Assembly (NCBI RefSeq): GCF_001742745.1
Contig: NZ_MJAK01000001.1
Span: forward strand, 806,001-870,000
Length of the DNA stretch: 64,000 nt
Reading direction: 5' to 3'
DNA from: Curtobacterium sp. ER1/6
Lineage (GTDB): Bacteria > Actinomycetota > Actinomycetes > Actinomycetales > Microbacteriaceae
Position numbers and translations under genes: made by a program. The stretch's first letter is position 1, and each line of letters begins with the position of its first letter. Shown one piece after another: positions 1-7,369 of the stretch. The notes under the pieces were generated by a model. That model was not told the DNA's origin. It ran no database searches and was given only the letters and a program-made list of their open reading frames with translations.

Positions 1-875
1 ACGGCGACGGCCTGCCCTTCCCCGAGATCACGCCGAACCAGGACGGCGCCGGCGTGGTCGACGCGGTCGGCGAGGGCGTCGACACCCTGCACGAGGGCGA
101 CCGCGTCTGGCTGTACATGGCCGCCGCGAGCCGCCCGACCGGCACCGCGCAGGAGTACACCGTCGTCCCGGCGTCTCGTACCGTCACGCTGCCGGACGGC
201 ACGAGCTTCGACGTCGGCGCCTCGCTGGGCGTCCCGGCGATGACCGCCCACCGCGCGCTCACCACCCACGAGGACGGCCCGAGCCGACTGGCCCCCGGTG
301 CGCTCGCAGGCCGGACGGTGCTCGTCGCCGGCGGCGCCGGAGCCGTCGGGCACGCCGCGATCCAGCTCGCCCGTTGGGCCGGTGCCACCGTCGTCTCGAC
401 GATCAGCTCCGACGCCAAGGCCGCCCTCGCCACCGCCGCCGGCGCGCACCACACGGTGAACTACCGCGACGAGGACGCCGCCGCCCGCATCCGCGAGATC
501 GCCCCCGACGGCGTGGACATCGTCGTCGAGGTCTCGATCCCGCAGAACGCGCAGCTCGTCGCCGACGTCCTGGCGAACCACGGCGTGGTCTCGATCTACG
601 CGAACAACGGCGGTGACGACGCGACGCTGCCGATCCGTCCGAACATGTCGGTCAACGCCCGCTACCAGTTCCTGCTGCTCTACACGATCGGCGACCGCGC
701 GCTGTCCGCAGCGGCCGAGGACGTCACGGCCGCGCTCCGCGACGGCGTGCTGCCCGTCGGCGAGGATGCGGGGCTTCCCCTCGTCCGCTTCGCGCTCGAG
801 GACACCGCCACCGCGCACGACGCCGTCGAGGGCGACGCGGTGGGCAAGGTGCTCATCGACGTCCAGGGCGAGTAG
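1..875 (+). CDS. NADPH:quinone oxidoreductase (zinc-type alcohol dehydrogenase superfamily), 5' end outside window
   Basis: The reading frame is open from base 3, so the gene begins upstream of the window. The visible 290 codons cover the end of the GroES-like domain and the whole Rossmann domain. The nucleotide-binding loop AGGAGAVG is followed by a conserved QLARWAGA helix, and no structural or catalytic zinc cysteines are visible, as in zeta-crystallin-like quinone reductases. Members reduce quinones or other electrophiles with NADPH in the cytoplasm. It ends with TAG at 873-875, followed at once by a strong hairpin. The exact substrate cannot be read from the sequence. Confidence 0.85.
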   Translation, partial: GDGLPFPEITPNQDGAGVVDAVGEGVDTLHEGDRVWLYMAAASRPTGTAQEYTVVPASRTVTLPDGTSFDVGASLGVPAMTAHRALTTHEDGPSRLAPGALAGRTVLVAGGAGAVGHAAIQLARWAGATVVSTISSDAKAALATAAGAHHTVNYRDEDAAARIREIAPDGVDIVVEVSIPQNAQLVADVLANHGVVSIYANNGGDDATLPIRPNMSVNARYQFLLLYTIGDRALSAAAEDVTAALRDGVLPVGEDAGLPLVRFALEDTATAHDAVEGDAVGKVLIDVQGE

Positions 876-880
876 CGCGT

Positions 881-924
881 CGGACGGGAGGCGCGTGGCG
901 GGATCGCCACGCGCCTCCCGTCCG
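881..924 (+). terminator. Perfect 20-bp hairpin after the quinone reductase
   Basis: Arms at 881-900 and 905-924 are perfect reverse complements around a GGAT loop. There is no T-run. The arm begins CGGACGGGAGGCGCG, a word that recurs in hairpins at 13495, 15228 and, imperfectly, after other genes, so this looks like a family of termination or 3'-end elements. Confidence 0.7.
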
Positions 925-952
925 TCTGCCGGTCACCTGGTAAGCAGGACCC

Positions 953-1825
953 ATGACCGACGTCGCCACGCCCACGCCCGGAACCAGAGCACTCGTCCTC
1001 GGCGGAGGCGGCGTCGCCGGCATCGCGTGGGAGGTCGGGGTGCTCTCGGCCCTGCAGGACGCGGGCGTCGACCTCGACGCCGCCGACCTGGTCGTCGGCT
1101 CGAGCGCCGGCAGCGTCGTGGGCGCCTTCGTCCGCGGCGGCGGCATCGCCCGTGCGTACGAGCAGCAACACGCGCCCGTGCCGAGCACCTACGTCGAGCC
1201 GGAGCGGATCGGCGGCGAGGACTTCCAGCAGCGCCTGGCCGCGGTGCTCGCCGGGGCCACCTCGGAGCAGGACGCCCGGGCCCGCCTCGGCGCGGTCGCG
1301 CAGCAGGTCGTCACCGGGCAGACCGACGACGAGCGCACGGCGACGTTCAGCGAGACGCTGCCCTCGCCCGAGTGGCCGGAGAAGCCGCTCGGCGTCACGA
1401 CCATCGACGCGGTCGACGGCACGTTCAAGGTGCTCACCGCGACAACGGGCGTGCCGCTCCCCCGCGCCGTGGCCGCGAGCTGCTCGGTGCCGTTCGTGTG
1501 GTCCCCGGTCCGGATCGACGGCGTACCGCACATCGACGGCGGCCTCCGCTCGGCCACGAACGCCGACGTCGTCGCCGGACACGAGCGGGTGCTCATCGTC
1601 GCCTGCGGGCCCGAGGGACCGTCGCCCCTCGGCCCGTGGCTCGACCTCGCCGTCGAGTCGCTCCGCGCGGGCGGGAGCTCGGTGGAGGTCGTCGTGGCGG
1701 ACAGCGGGGCGCAGCACGCCTTCGGCGACAACTCGCTGTCGCTGTCGACGCAGGCGCCCGCGGCGACCGAGGGACGCCGGCAGGGTGAGGCCGTGGCCGA
1801 GGCGATCGCCGCGTTCTGGGCCTGA
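953..1825 (+). CDS. Patatin-like phospholipase / acyl hydrolase
   Basis: The 290-residue protein has the three patatin signatures: the glycine-rich oxyanion loop GGGGVAG near residue 20, the nucleophile elbow GSSAG with Ser51, and the catalytic Asp195 in HIDGG. These form the Ser-Asp dyad of patatin-family esterases and phospholipases. There is no signal peptide, so a cytoplasmic or membrane-peripheral lipid hydrolase is expected. The start ATG at 953 sits six bases after a TAAGCA box (941-946), so the transcript may be leaderless. It stands alone between the quinone reductase and the S9 peptidase, and the substrate is unknown. Confidence 0.88.
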   Translation: MTDVATPTPGTRALVLGGGGVAGIAWEVGVLSALQDAGVDLDAADLVVGSSAGSVVGAFVRGGGIARAYEQQHAPVPSTYVEPERIGGEDFQQRLAAVLAGATSEQDARARLGAVAQQVVTGQTDDERTATFSETLPSPEWPEKPLGVTTIDAVDGTFKVLTATTGVPLPRAVAASCSVPFVWSPVRIDGVPHIDGGLRSATNADVVAGHERVLIVACGPEGPSPLGPWLDLAVESLRAGGSSVEVVVADSGAQHAFGDNSLSLSTQAPAATEGRRQGEAVAEAIAAFWA

Positions 1826-1878
1826 ACCGCTCCTGGACCGGTCCCGGACCACTCGCCCACCGATCCGGTCCGGGGCTG

Positions 1879-1906
1879 TTGCAGGGTGCACGTCGCCCCG
1901 TAGCGT
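1879..1906 (+). promoter_or_regulatory. Probable promoter of the S9 peptidase
   Basis: TTGCAG (1879-1884) and TAGCGT (1901-1906) are 16 bases apart and resemble -35 and -10 boxes. The ATG follows six bases after the -10, so transcription would start at or next to the start codon. Confidence 0.55.
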
Positions 1907-1912
1907 GAGGTC

Positions 1913-4012
1913 ATGACGACGCCGTTCTCAGACCTGGACCAGTTCATCGCACTCCCCCGCGTGGACGGGATCGCGCTCAGTCCGGACGGGCAGCGGATCG
2001 CGCTGACGGTGAGCACGCTCGCTCCCGACGCCACCGGGTACCGGCGCGCGGTGTGGTCCGTCGCCTCGAGCCGCGACGGCGTACCCGTCCGGCTCACGCG
2101 GAGCGCGAAGGGCGAGTCCGGCGCGTCGTTCACCCGGAACGGCGACCTGCTCTTCGTCTCCGGCCGGCCCGACGCCGACTCCGAGGACGACACCGCGCAG
2201 CTGTGGCTGCTGCCGGCCGCGGGCGGTGACGCCCGCCCGGTCACCCGTCTGGCCGGCGGCGCCGACGGCGTCGTCGCGACCGCCAGCGACGCCGATGTCG
2301 TCGCGATCACCGCCGACCTGCTGCCCACCGCCGCCGCCGGAGAGCGCGTGGGCGTCGTGACGCGGGACGCCGCGCTGCGGAAGCGCCGTGACGACGCGGG
2401 GGTGCACGCGATCCTGCACGAGACGTACCCGGTCCGCTTCTGGGACCACGACCTCGGGCCGGCCGAGCCGCACGTCCTCGCGCTCGACCTGGGCGACCTC
2501 ACGGAACCGATCGCGGCCGAGCCCGCGACCGGCGTCACCACCGACGCCAGCGCCGGACGTCCGTCCGACGCTCCCGCGCCCTACCCGGCACACCTGCCGG
2601 AACCGCTCGACGTCACGCCGGCGCCGGGTCGCTCGCTCGACCACGTGTCCGGTGCGCTCACGCCGGACGGCCGGACGCTCCTCGCCGCCGTCGGGGTGCA
2701 GACCGAGCGCGGCCACCGGAGCGTCATCGTGTCGATCGACGTCGACACCGCGGCGCGCACCGTGCTGTTCGACGAGCCGGACACCGACCACGAACTCCCC
2801 ACGCTCTCGCACGACGGCACCACGATCGCCTGGGTCCGCACGGTCCGCTCCACCCCCGCGGGCGCGAACAAGCAGGAGGTGTGGACCGCCGGCATCGACG
2901 GCTCCGGTGCCCGCCGGATCGCCGAGGGCTGGGACCGCTGGCCGTCCGAGCTCGTGTTCGCGCCCGACGACGGTGCGCTCCTGGCGGTGGCGGACCAGGA
3001 CGGCCGCGCGCCGGTCTTCCGCATCCCGCTCGACGGCGGCGCCGTCGTGCAGTTGACCACCGACGACTGGGCGTACTCGGGTCTCCGCGTGTCGGCCGCG
3101 AGCGGTGTCGTGGTGGCGCTCCGGGCCTCCTGGGCGGCACCGCTGCACCCGGTCCGGATCGACGCCGACGGCACGGTGACCGCCCTGCCGACCCCGGCGC
3201 CGCTGCCCACGGTCCCCGGACGGCTGGAGGAGGTCGAGACGACCGCCGCCGACGGCGCTCGCGTCCGCGGGTGGCTCGTGCTGCCCGAGGGCGACGGTCC
3301 GCACCCGCTGCTGCTCTGGATCCACGGCGGCCCCCTCAACTCGTGGAACCAGTGGTCGTGGCGCTGGACCCCGATGCTCGCGGCGGCGCAGGGGTACGCG
3401 GTGCTCCTGCCCGACCCGGCGCTGTCGACGGGCTACGGACTCGAATTCGTCAACCGCGGGTGGAACGCCTGGGGTCAGGCGCCGTACACCGACCTGATGG
3501 CGATCACCGACGCCGTGGTCGCCAGGCCCGACGTCGACGAGACCCGGACCGCGGCGATGGGCGGATCGTTCGGCGGGTACATGGCGAACTGGATCGCCGG
3601 GCACACCGACCGCTTCCGAGCGGTCGTCACGCACGCGAGCCTGTGGGCGCTCGAGCAGTTCGTGGGTACCACGGACACGTCGCAGTACTGGCAGTCGATC
3701 TTCGACGAGCAGGGGATGCGGGACAACGACCCGCACCGGTTCGTGGCGGACATCACGTCACCGATGCTCGTCATCCACGGTGACCGCGACCACCGGGTGC
3801 CGATCGGCGAGGGACTCCGGCTGTGGTCCGAGCTCGCCGAGCACCACGCGGCGGCGGACGGCACGATGCCGCACCGGTTCCTGTACTTCCCGGACGAGAA
3901 CCACTGGGTCCTCAAGCCGCAGCACGCGGTGGTCTGGTACCAGACGGTGTTCGCGTTCCTCGGGCAGCACGTGCTCGGTGAGGAGTGGGAGCGGCCGGAG
4001 CTGCTCGGCTGA
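1913..4012 (+). CDS. S9-family serine peptidase (acylaminoacyl-peptidase / prolyl oligopeptidase type)
   Basis: The 699-residue protein has an N-terminal beta-propeller-like half (about residues 1-420) and a C-terminal alpha/beta hydrolase. The catalytic triad can be placed: Ser552 in GGSFGGYM, Asp626 in HGDRDHRVP and His664 in DENHWV. Such enzymes cleave short peptides, often N-acylated or proline-containing ones, because the propeller excludes large substrates. No signal peptide is seen, so it is probably cytoplasmic and used in peptide turnover. The start is fixed by TAGCGT six bases upstream. The next gene is convergent, with a 42-bp palindrome between them. Confidence 0.9.
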   Translation: MTTPFSDLDQFIALPRVDGIALSPDGQRIALTVSTLAPDATGYRRAVWSVASSRDGVPVRLTRSAKGESGASFTRNGDLLFVSGRPDADSEDDTAQLWLLPAAGGDARPVTRLAGGADGVVATASDADVVAITADLLPTAAAGERVGVVTRDAALRKRRDDAGVHAILHETYPVRFWDHDLGPAEPHVLALDLGDLTEPIAAEPATGVTTDASAGRPSDAPAPYPAHLPEPLDVTPAPGRSLDHVSGALTPDGRTLLAAVGVQTERGHRSVIVSIDVDTAARTVLFDEPDTDHELPTLSHDGTTIAWVRTVRSTPAGANKQEVWTAGIDGSGARRIAEGWDRWPSELVFAPDDGALLAVADQDGRAPVFRIPLDGGAVVQLTTDDWAYSGLRVSAASGVVVALRASWAAPLHPVRIDADGTVTALPTPAPLPTVPGRLEEVETTAADGARVRGWLVLPEGDGPHPLLLWIHGGPLNSWNQWSWRWTPMLAAAQGYAVLLPDPALSTGYGLEFVNRGWNAWGQAPYTDLMAITDAVVARPDVDETRTAAMGGSFGGYMANWIAGHTDRFRAVVTHASLWALEQFVGTTDTSQYWQSIFDEQGMRDNDPHRFVADITSPMLVIHGDRDHRVPIGEGLRLWSELAEHHAAADGTMPHRFLYFPDENHWVLKPQHAVVWYQTVFAFLGQHVLGEEWERPELLG

Positions 4013-4053
4013 GCAGAGCTCGGGCAGGCGGACCACTGTCCCCCGCGCCCCGT

Positions 4054-4095
4054 CCGCGACATCGCACGTGTCGATCGACACGTGCGATGTCGCGG
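4054..4095. terminator. Perfect 42-bp palindrome between convergent genes
   Basis: Every base from 4054 to 4095 pairs with its mirror, with no loop; each arm contains GACATCGCACGTGTCGAT. It lies between the stops of the S9 peptidase and the acyl-CoA dehydrogenase, where a bidirectional terminator would be expected. Degenerate copies occur at 24256-24291 and 24326-24363, and a related hairpin at 7284-7322. There is no T-run, so termination is inferred from place and symmetry. Confidence 0.6.
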
Positions 4096-4110
4096 GAGCG
4101 GACCTCCGCC

Positions 4111-5304
4111 TCAGACGAACGCGGCCTCGCCCGTGATCGCGCGCCCGACGATGAGCGTGTTCACCTCGCGCGTGCCCTCGTACGAGTAGATCGCCTCGGC
4201 GTCCGAGAAGAACCGCGCGACGCCCTTGTCGAGGACGATGCCGTTGCCGCCCTGCACCTCGCGGCACCACGCGACGGTCTCGCGCATCTTCGCCGTCGCG
4301 AACGCCTTCGCCATCGCCGAGTGCTCGTCCGCGCCGACGCCCTGGTCCTGCATTGCCGAGGCCTGCGTGCACAGGGCGATCGAGGCGGTGATGTTCATGA
4401 GCGACCGCACGAGCAGGTCCTGCACCATCTGGTGCGCCGCGATCGGCTTGCCGAACTGGATCCGGTTCCGCGCGTAGTCGAGCGCCGCCTCGTACGCGCC
4501 GATGGCGATGCCGATCGCCTGCCACGCGACCTCGGTCCGGGTCAGGCGGAGCACGGCGGCCGTCGTGCGGAACGAGTCGGCGCGCTGCAGCCGGCGCGAC
4601 TCCGGCACGCGGACGCCGTCGAGGACGATGTCGGCGTTCTGCACGGTCCGCAGCGCGATCTTGTCCTCGATCTTCGTCGCGGTGAACCCGGGGGTGTCCG
4701 TCGTGACGAGGAAGCCCTTGACCTGCTCGTCGGCGACGTCCTTCGCCCAGATCACGACGACGTCGGCAAAGGTCGCGTTGCCGATCCAGCGCTTCTCGCC
4801 GTCGAGCACCCACGTGTCGCCGTCGCGACGAGCGGTCGTCCGGAGCCCGCGCGCCGAGTCGCTGCCCGACAGCGGCTCCGTCAGGCCGAAGGCACCGACG
4901 ACCTCGCCGCGCGCCATCCGCGGCAGCCACTCCTGCTGCTGCTCGTCGCTGCCGCCCACGGCGATCGAGTTCATGGCGAGCCCCGACTGCACGCCGATGA
5001 ACGTCGAGACGCCCGCGTCGATGCGGCCGAGCTCGAGTGCGGCCCAGCCGCGGTACACGGCCGAGTTCTCGAACTGCCGCACGAGCGGGATGCTCGGGCC
5101 GTACATGCCGAGCTCTGCGAGCGGAGCGATCGTCTGCACCGGGAACTCGGCCCGGGCCCAGTACTGGTCGGCGATCGGTCGGACCTCGGCCTCGAGGTAC
5201 GCGCGCAGCTGCCCGAGCGACTCCCGCTCACGGGCCGTGAGCCCCTCCTGGAACCGGTAGAAGTCGGACTCGAGCAGGGGCGTGTCAGTGATCGACGTTG
5301 ACAT
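4111..5304 (-). CDS. Acyl-CoA dehydrogenase, glutaryl-CoA dehydrogenase-like
   Basis: The 397-residue flavoprotein has the full acyl-CoA dehydrogenase architecture: an N-terminal helical domain, the middle beta domain with FGLTEPLSGSD, and the C-terminal domain with YEGTREVNTLIVGRAITG near the end. The Glu in that last motif is the position of the catalytic base in glutaryl-CoA dehydrogenase, and the overall flavour fits that branch. The reaction is FAD-dependent alpha,beta-dehydrogenation of an acyl-CoA. It is divergent from a TetR gene, with an imperfect palindrome between them, which suggests local control. CATCGT lies seven bases before the start. Substrate assignment is tentative. Confidence 0.85.
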   Translation of the reverse strand: MSTSITDTPLLESDFYRFQEGLTARERESLGQLRAYLEAEVRPIADQYWARAEFPVQTIAPLAELGMYGPSIPLVRQFENSAVYRGWAALELGRIDAGVSTFIGVQSGLAMNSIAVGGSDEQQQEWLPRMARGEVVGAFGLTEPLSGSDSARGLRTTARRDGDTWVLDGEKRWIGNATFADVVVIWAKDVADEQVKGFLVTTDTPGFTATKIEDKIALRTVQNADIVLDGVRVPESRRLQRADSFRTTAAVLRLTRTEVAWQAIGIAIGAYEAALDYARNRIQFGKPIAAHQMVQDLLVRSLMNITASIALCTQASAMQDQGVGADEHSAMAKAFATAKMRETVAWCREVQGGNGIVLDKGVARFFSDAEAIYSYEGTREVNTLIVGRAITGEAAFV

Positions 5305-5315
5305 GGGAGCAACGA

Positions 5316-5339
5316 TGCATCATTCTCGAAAACGTTGCA
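5316..5339. promoter_or_regulatory. Candidate TetR operator between acyl-CoA dehydrogenase and its regulator
   Basis: This 24-base imperfect palindrome has TGCA at both ends and TCGA at its centre; 18 of 24 positions are symmetric. It lies in the 63-base divergent intergenic region and overlaps the putative -10 (5312-5317, minus strand) of the dehydrogenase, the place where a TetR dimer would repress both genes. Confidence 0.5.
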
Positions 5340-5367
5340 AGACCGGCAGCGGCACTCAGGGGGAACG

Positions 5368-5988
5368 GTGAGCAACCAGGCACTCGGCACACTCGGATCG
5401 GCGCTCGTCCCGAGCGCGCTCGCGGCCAGACTGGAGGCCCACGGCGACTCCCAGCGCGCCTTCCGGTCGGCGCGACGTGCGTTCATCGACGGGGCCAGGA
5501 TCGACATGGGTTCGCTCGCGTCGTCACTCGGCGTGGACCGGACGTCGCTGTTCCGGTGGGTCGGCAACCGGGATCAGCTCCTGTCGGAGATCCTCTGGTC
5601 GTTGGCCGTCCCCACGCTCGACGCCGCGGGTCGCGCGGCGTCGCCCGCAGGCGCCGCCCGCATCGTCGACGTCCTCGACCACTTCACGGCGGACCTCATC
5701 CGGGCGCCGTACTTCCGCGCGTTCCTCACGCGGGAGCCCAGCCGTGCCCTCCGGCTCCTGACGACCACCGACAGCGACGTGCAGCGGCGGTTCGTGGCCG
5801 TGGTCGCGACCGTCATCAGCGCGGAGCAGGAGGCCGGCACCTTCGCCCCGGCACCGCTGTCCGCGGAGGAACTCGCGCGGTTGCTCGTCCGGGTCTCGGA
5901 GTCCTTCACGTACGCCGACCTGATCTCGGGCGACACCCCCGACCCGGCTCGCGCGCGGGCGACCTTCGAGTACATCCTGCGGCCCTGA
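5368..5988 (+). CDS. TetR/AcrR-family regulator (QsdR-like)
   Basis: The GTG at 5368 is preferred because AGGGGG sits just upstream; an in-frame start at 5335 would add 11 residues with no ribosome site. The 206-residue product has an N-terminal helix-turn-helix (about residues 35-75, with SLASSLGVDRTSLFRWVGN) and a helical ligand-binding C-terminus. The Phe-Arg-Trp in place of the usual Tyr-x-Tyr, and the C-terminal helices, recall the QsdR branch of TetR proteins. It is divergent from an acyl-CoA dehydrogenase and probably represses it through the palindrome at 5316-5339. The ligand is unknown, possibly an acyl-CoA or lactone. Confidence 0.85.
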   Translation: MSNQALGTLGSALVPSALAARLEAHGDSQRAFRSARRAFIDGARIDMGSLASSLGVDRTSLFRWVGNRDQLLSEILWSLAVPTLDAAGRAASPAGAARIVDVLDHFTADLIRAPYFRAFLTREPSRALRLLTTTDSDVQRRFVAVVATVISAEQEAGTFAPAPLSAEELARLLVRVSESFTYADLISGDTPDPARARATFEYILRP

Positions 5989-5992
5989 CCGG

Positions 5993-6022
5993 GTCCGCAG
6001 CGCAAGGACCGGCGCTGCGGAC
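5993..6022. terminator. Hairpin between convergent TetR and VOC genes
   Basis: An 11-bp perfect GC-rich stem (GTCCGCAGCGC, 5993-6003, against 6012-6022) with an eight-base loop follows the TetR stop and precedes the convergent VOC stop. Confidence 0.55.
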
Positions 6023-6035
6023 GCGGTCGGGAACG

Positions 6036-6473
6036 TCACTTCTGCGCGGCGAGCTCCAGGTTGATGTCGTCCGGGTCCTGGACCGACAGGATGACCATGC
6101 CCGCATCGCCGAGGTCGGTGACCTCGCCGTGCTCGATGCCCGCGGCGTCGAGTCGCTCGGCGGCTGCGTGGAGCTCGTCGACGGAGCCGACCACGAAGCT
6201 CACGTGGTCGAGGCCGACCGTGTCCGGGTCGAAACGCTGACCGCTCGGTGCGACGGGGCGCAGGCCGAACAGCTGCTCGCCGACCGGGAAGATCGCACCG
6301 CCGTACAGCCGCTCGCGGTCCTCGGTGATGCCGGGCTCGTCGATGTGCTCGCTGAAGTCCATCGCCGGTGCCGTGCCGAACAGCTGCTCGTAGAAGGCCT
6401 TGCTGCGGTGGATGTCGGTGACGGTGACCCGCACGTGTGCGAGGCCGAGGGGCTTGACGATCTGTTCGCTCAT
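6036..6473 (-). CDS. VOC-family protein (glyoxalase/bleomycin-resistance fold)
   Basis: The 145-residue protein has the paired beta-alpha-beta-beta-beta pattern of vicinal oxygen chelate proteins: GLAHVRVTVTDIHRSKAFYEQLFG at the start gives the first metal-site His and the second half carries GLDHVSFVVGSVDEL. It ends with ILSVQDPDDINLELAA, where a metal-ligand Glu normally lies. It is a close paralogue of the next gene upstream (6538-7017), sharing the FYEQLFGTAP and QDPDDINLELAA words, so the pair arose by tandem duplication. Substrate unknown. Confidence 0.85.
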   Translation of the reverse strand: MSEQIVKPLGLAHVRVTVTDIHRSKAFYEQLFGTAPAMDFSEHIDEPGITEDRERLYGGAIFPVGEQLFGLRPVAPSGQRFDPDTVGLDHVSFVVGSVDELHAAAERLDAAGIEHGEVTDLGDAGMVILSVQDPDDINLELAAQK

Positions 6474-6537
6474 GCCGTCGAGCCAACGCCGGGCACCTGG
6501 GCGGCGGCGGGAGTCGTGCGGCTACCGGCCAGCGTGC

Positions 6538-7017
6538 TCAGTCGTCCTGGCGAGCGGGGTCCGGACGGGGCGCTGCGAGTTCGAGGTTGATGTCGTCCGG
6601 GTCCTGCAGCGAGAGGATCACGAGGCCGAACGGTTCGAGGTCCGTGACCTCGCCGTGCACGATGCCCGCGGCGTCGAGCCGTCCGACGGCCCGGTGGAGG
6701 TCGTCGACGGACGCCACGCGGAGGCTCAGGTGATCGAGGCCGACGCGGTCGGGGTCGAAGCGGTCCCCGGCCGGGGCGACCGGTCGGAGCCCGAGCGTCT
6801 GCCCGTGGAAGGTGAAGGAGCAGCCGCCGTAGGTGCGCCACGGGTCGTCGCGGACCGTCGGATCGTCGATCTGGTCGCTGAAGTCACTTCCGGGGGCCGT
6901 GCCGAACAGCTGCTCGTAGAACGCCTTGCTCCGCGCGATGTCGGTCACCGTGAGTCGCACGTGGGAGAAGCCCCGCGGCTCGACGATGCCGTCACCCGTT
7001 GTCTCCGACGCGCTCAC
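6538..7017 (-). CDS. VOC-family protein, tandem paralogue
   Basis: The 159-residue protein has the same VOC layout as its neighbour (GFSHVRLTVTDIARSKAFYEQLFG, then GLDHLSLRVASVDDL, then QDPDDINLELAA). Its start GTG at 7017 overlaps the stop of the upstream 51-residue Cys/His ORF by four bases (GTGA), so the two are probably translated together. It has longer N- and C-terminal tails than its paralogue. A dioxygenase, lyase or resistance role is possible, and the sequence does not decide. Confidence 0.85.
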   Translation of the reverse strand: MSASETTGDGIVEPRGFSHVRLTVTDIARSKAFYEQLFGTAPGSDFSDQIDDPTVRDDPWRTYGGCSFTFHGQTLGLRPVAPAGDRFDPDRVGLDHLSLRVASVDDLHRAVGRLDAAGIVHGEVTDLEPFGLVILSLQDPDDINLELAAPRPDPARQDD

Positions 7018-7169
7018 CGGAAGCCCGCGGTGTCGAACACGTGGCGCGGGAGTCCGTGGCCCGTACAGCGGTCACGACGGCGGACGCCGCGGAGGACGTC
7101 CCGCACGTGGTCGCCGCAACCGGTCCACGAGGTCTTGCCGCACACCGGGCACTGGACGGACTCGCACAT
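7014..7169 (-). CDS. Small Cys/His protein, probable zinc binder (51 aa)
   Basis: This short ORF lies in a longer open frame, but its own start is supported: ATG at 7169 with TACCGT seven bases upstream. The peptide holds CPVCGKTSWTGCGDHV and then RCTGH: four Cys and two His in CxxC...C..H...C..H spacing typical of a small zinc-binding protein. Similar one-domain proteins with a CGKTxWxGCGxH core are widespread conserved hypotheticals (recalled, not searched). It overlaps the VOC gene by four bases and leads that small operon. Confidence 0.7.
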   Translation of the reverse strand: MCESVQCPVCGKTSWTGCGDHVRDVLRGVRRRDRCTGHGLPRHVFDTAGFR

Positions 7170-7283
7170 GCCCGCCACGGTACGCAGCGGCCTACCGGAG
7201 CGACCGGCGGAGGCGCCCCCTGCACCGCTGACGGTCCGGAACACGCACTCGGCGCCGTGGGCGTCGCGCAACGAACCAGGAAG

Positions 7284-7322
7284 CCGACATCGAACCAGCG
7301 GGCGGTGCTGGTTCGATGTCGG
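7284..7322. terminator. Perfect 16-bp hairpin after putA
   Basis: Arms 7284-7299 and 7307-7322 pair perfectly around a seven-base loop. The arm reads CCGACATCGAACCAGC and shares GACATCG with the palindromes at 4054 and 24256. It lies 48 bases past the putA stop. Confidence 0.6.
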
Positions 7323-7369
7323 GTCCGTGGTTCGACGCCCGCTGCGGACCGTGTCCGATGCGGACCGTG

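Noticed and set aside
1928..3736. 602-codon open frame opposite the S9 peptidase
   Set aside because: Shadow of a protein with a complete catalytic triad; no domain in the antisense product.
4054..4095. Phage attachment site
   Set aside because: The palindrome recurs in other gene gaps and no integrase or island lies beside it; a terminator or dispersed repeat fits better.
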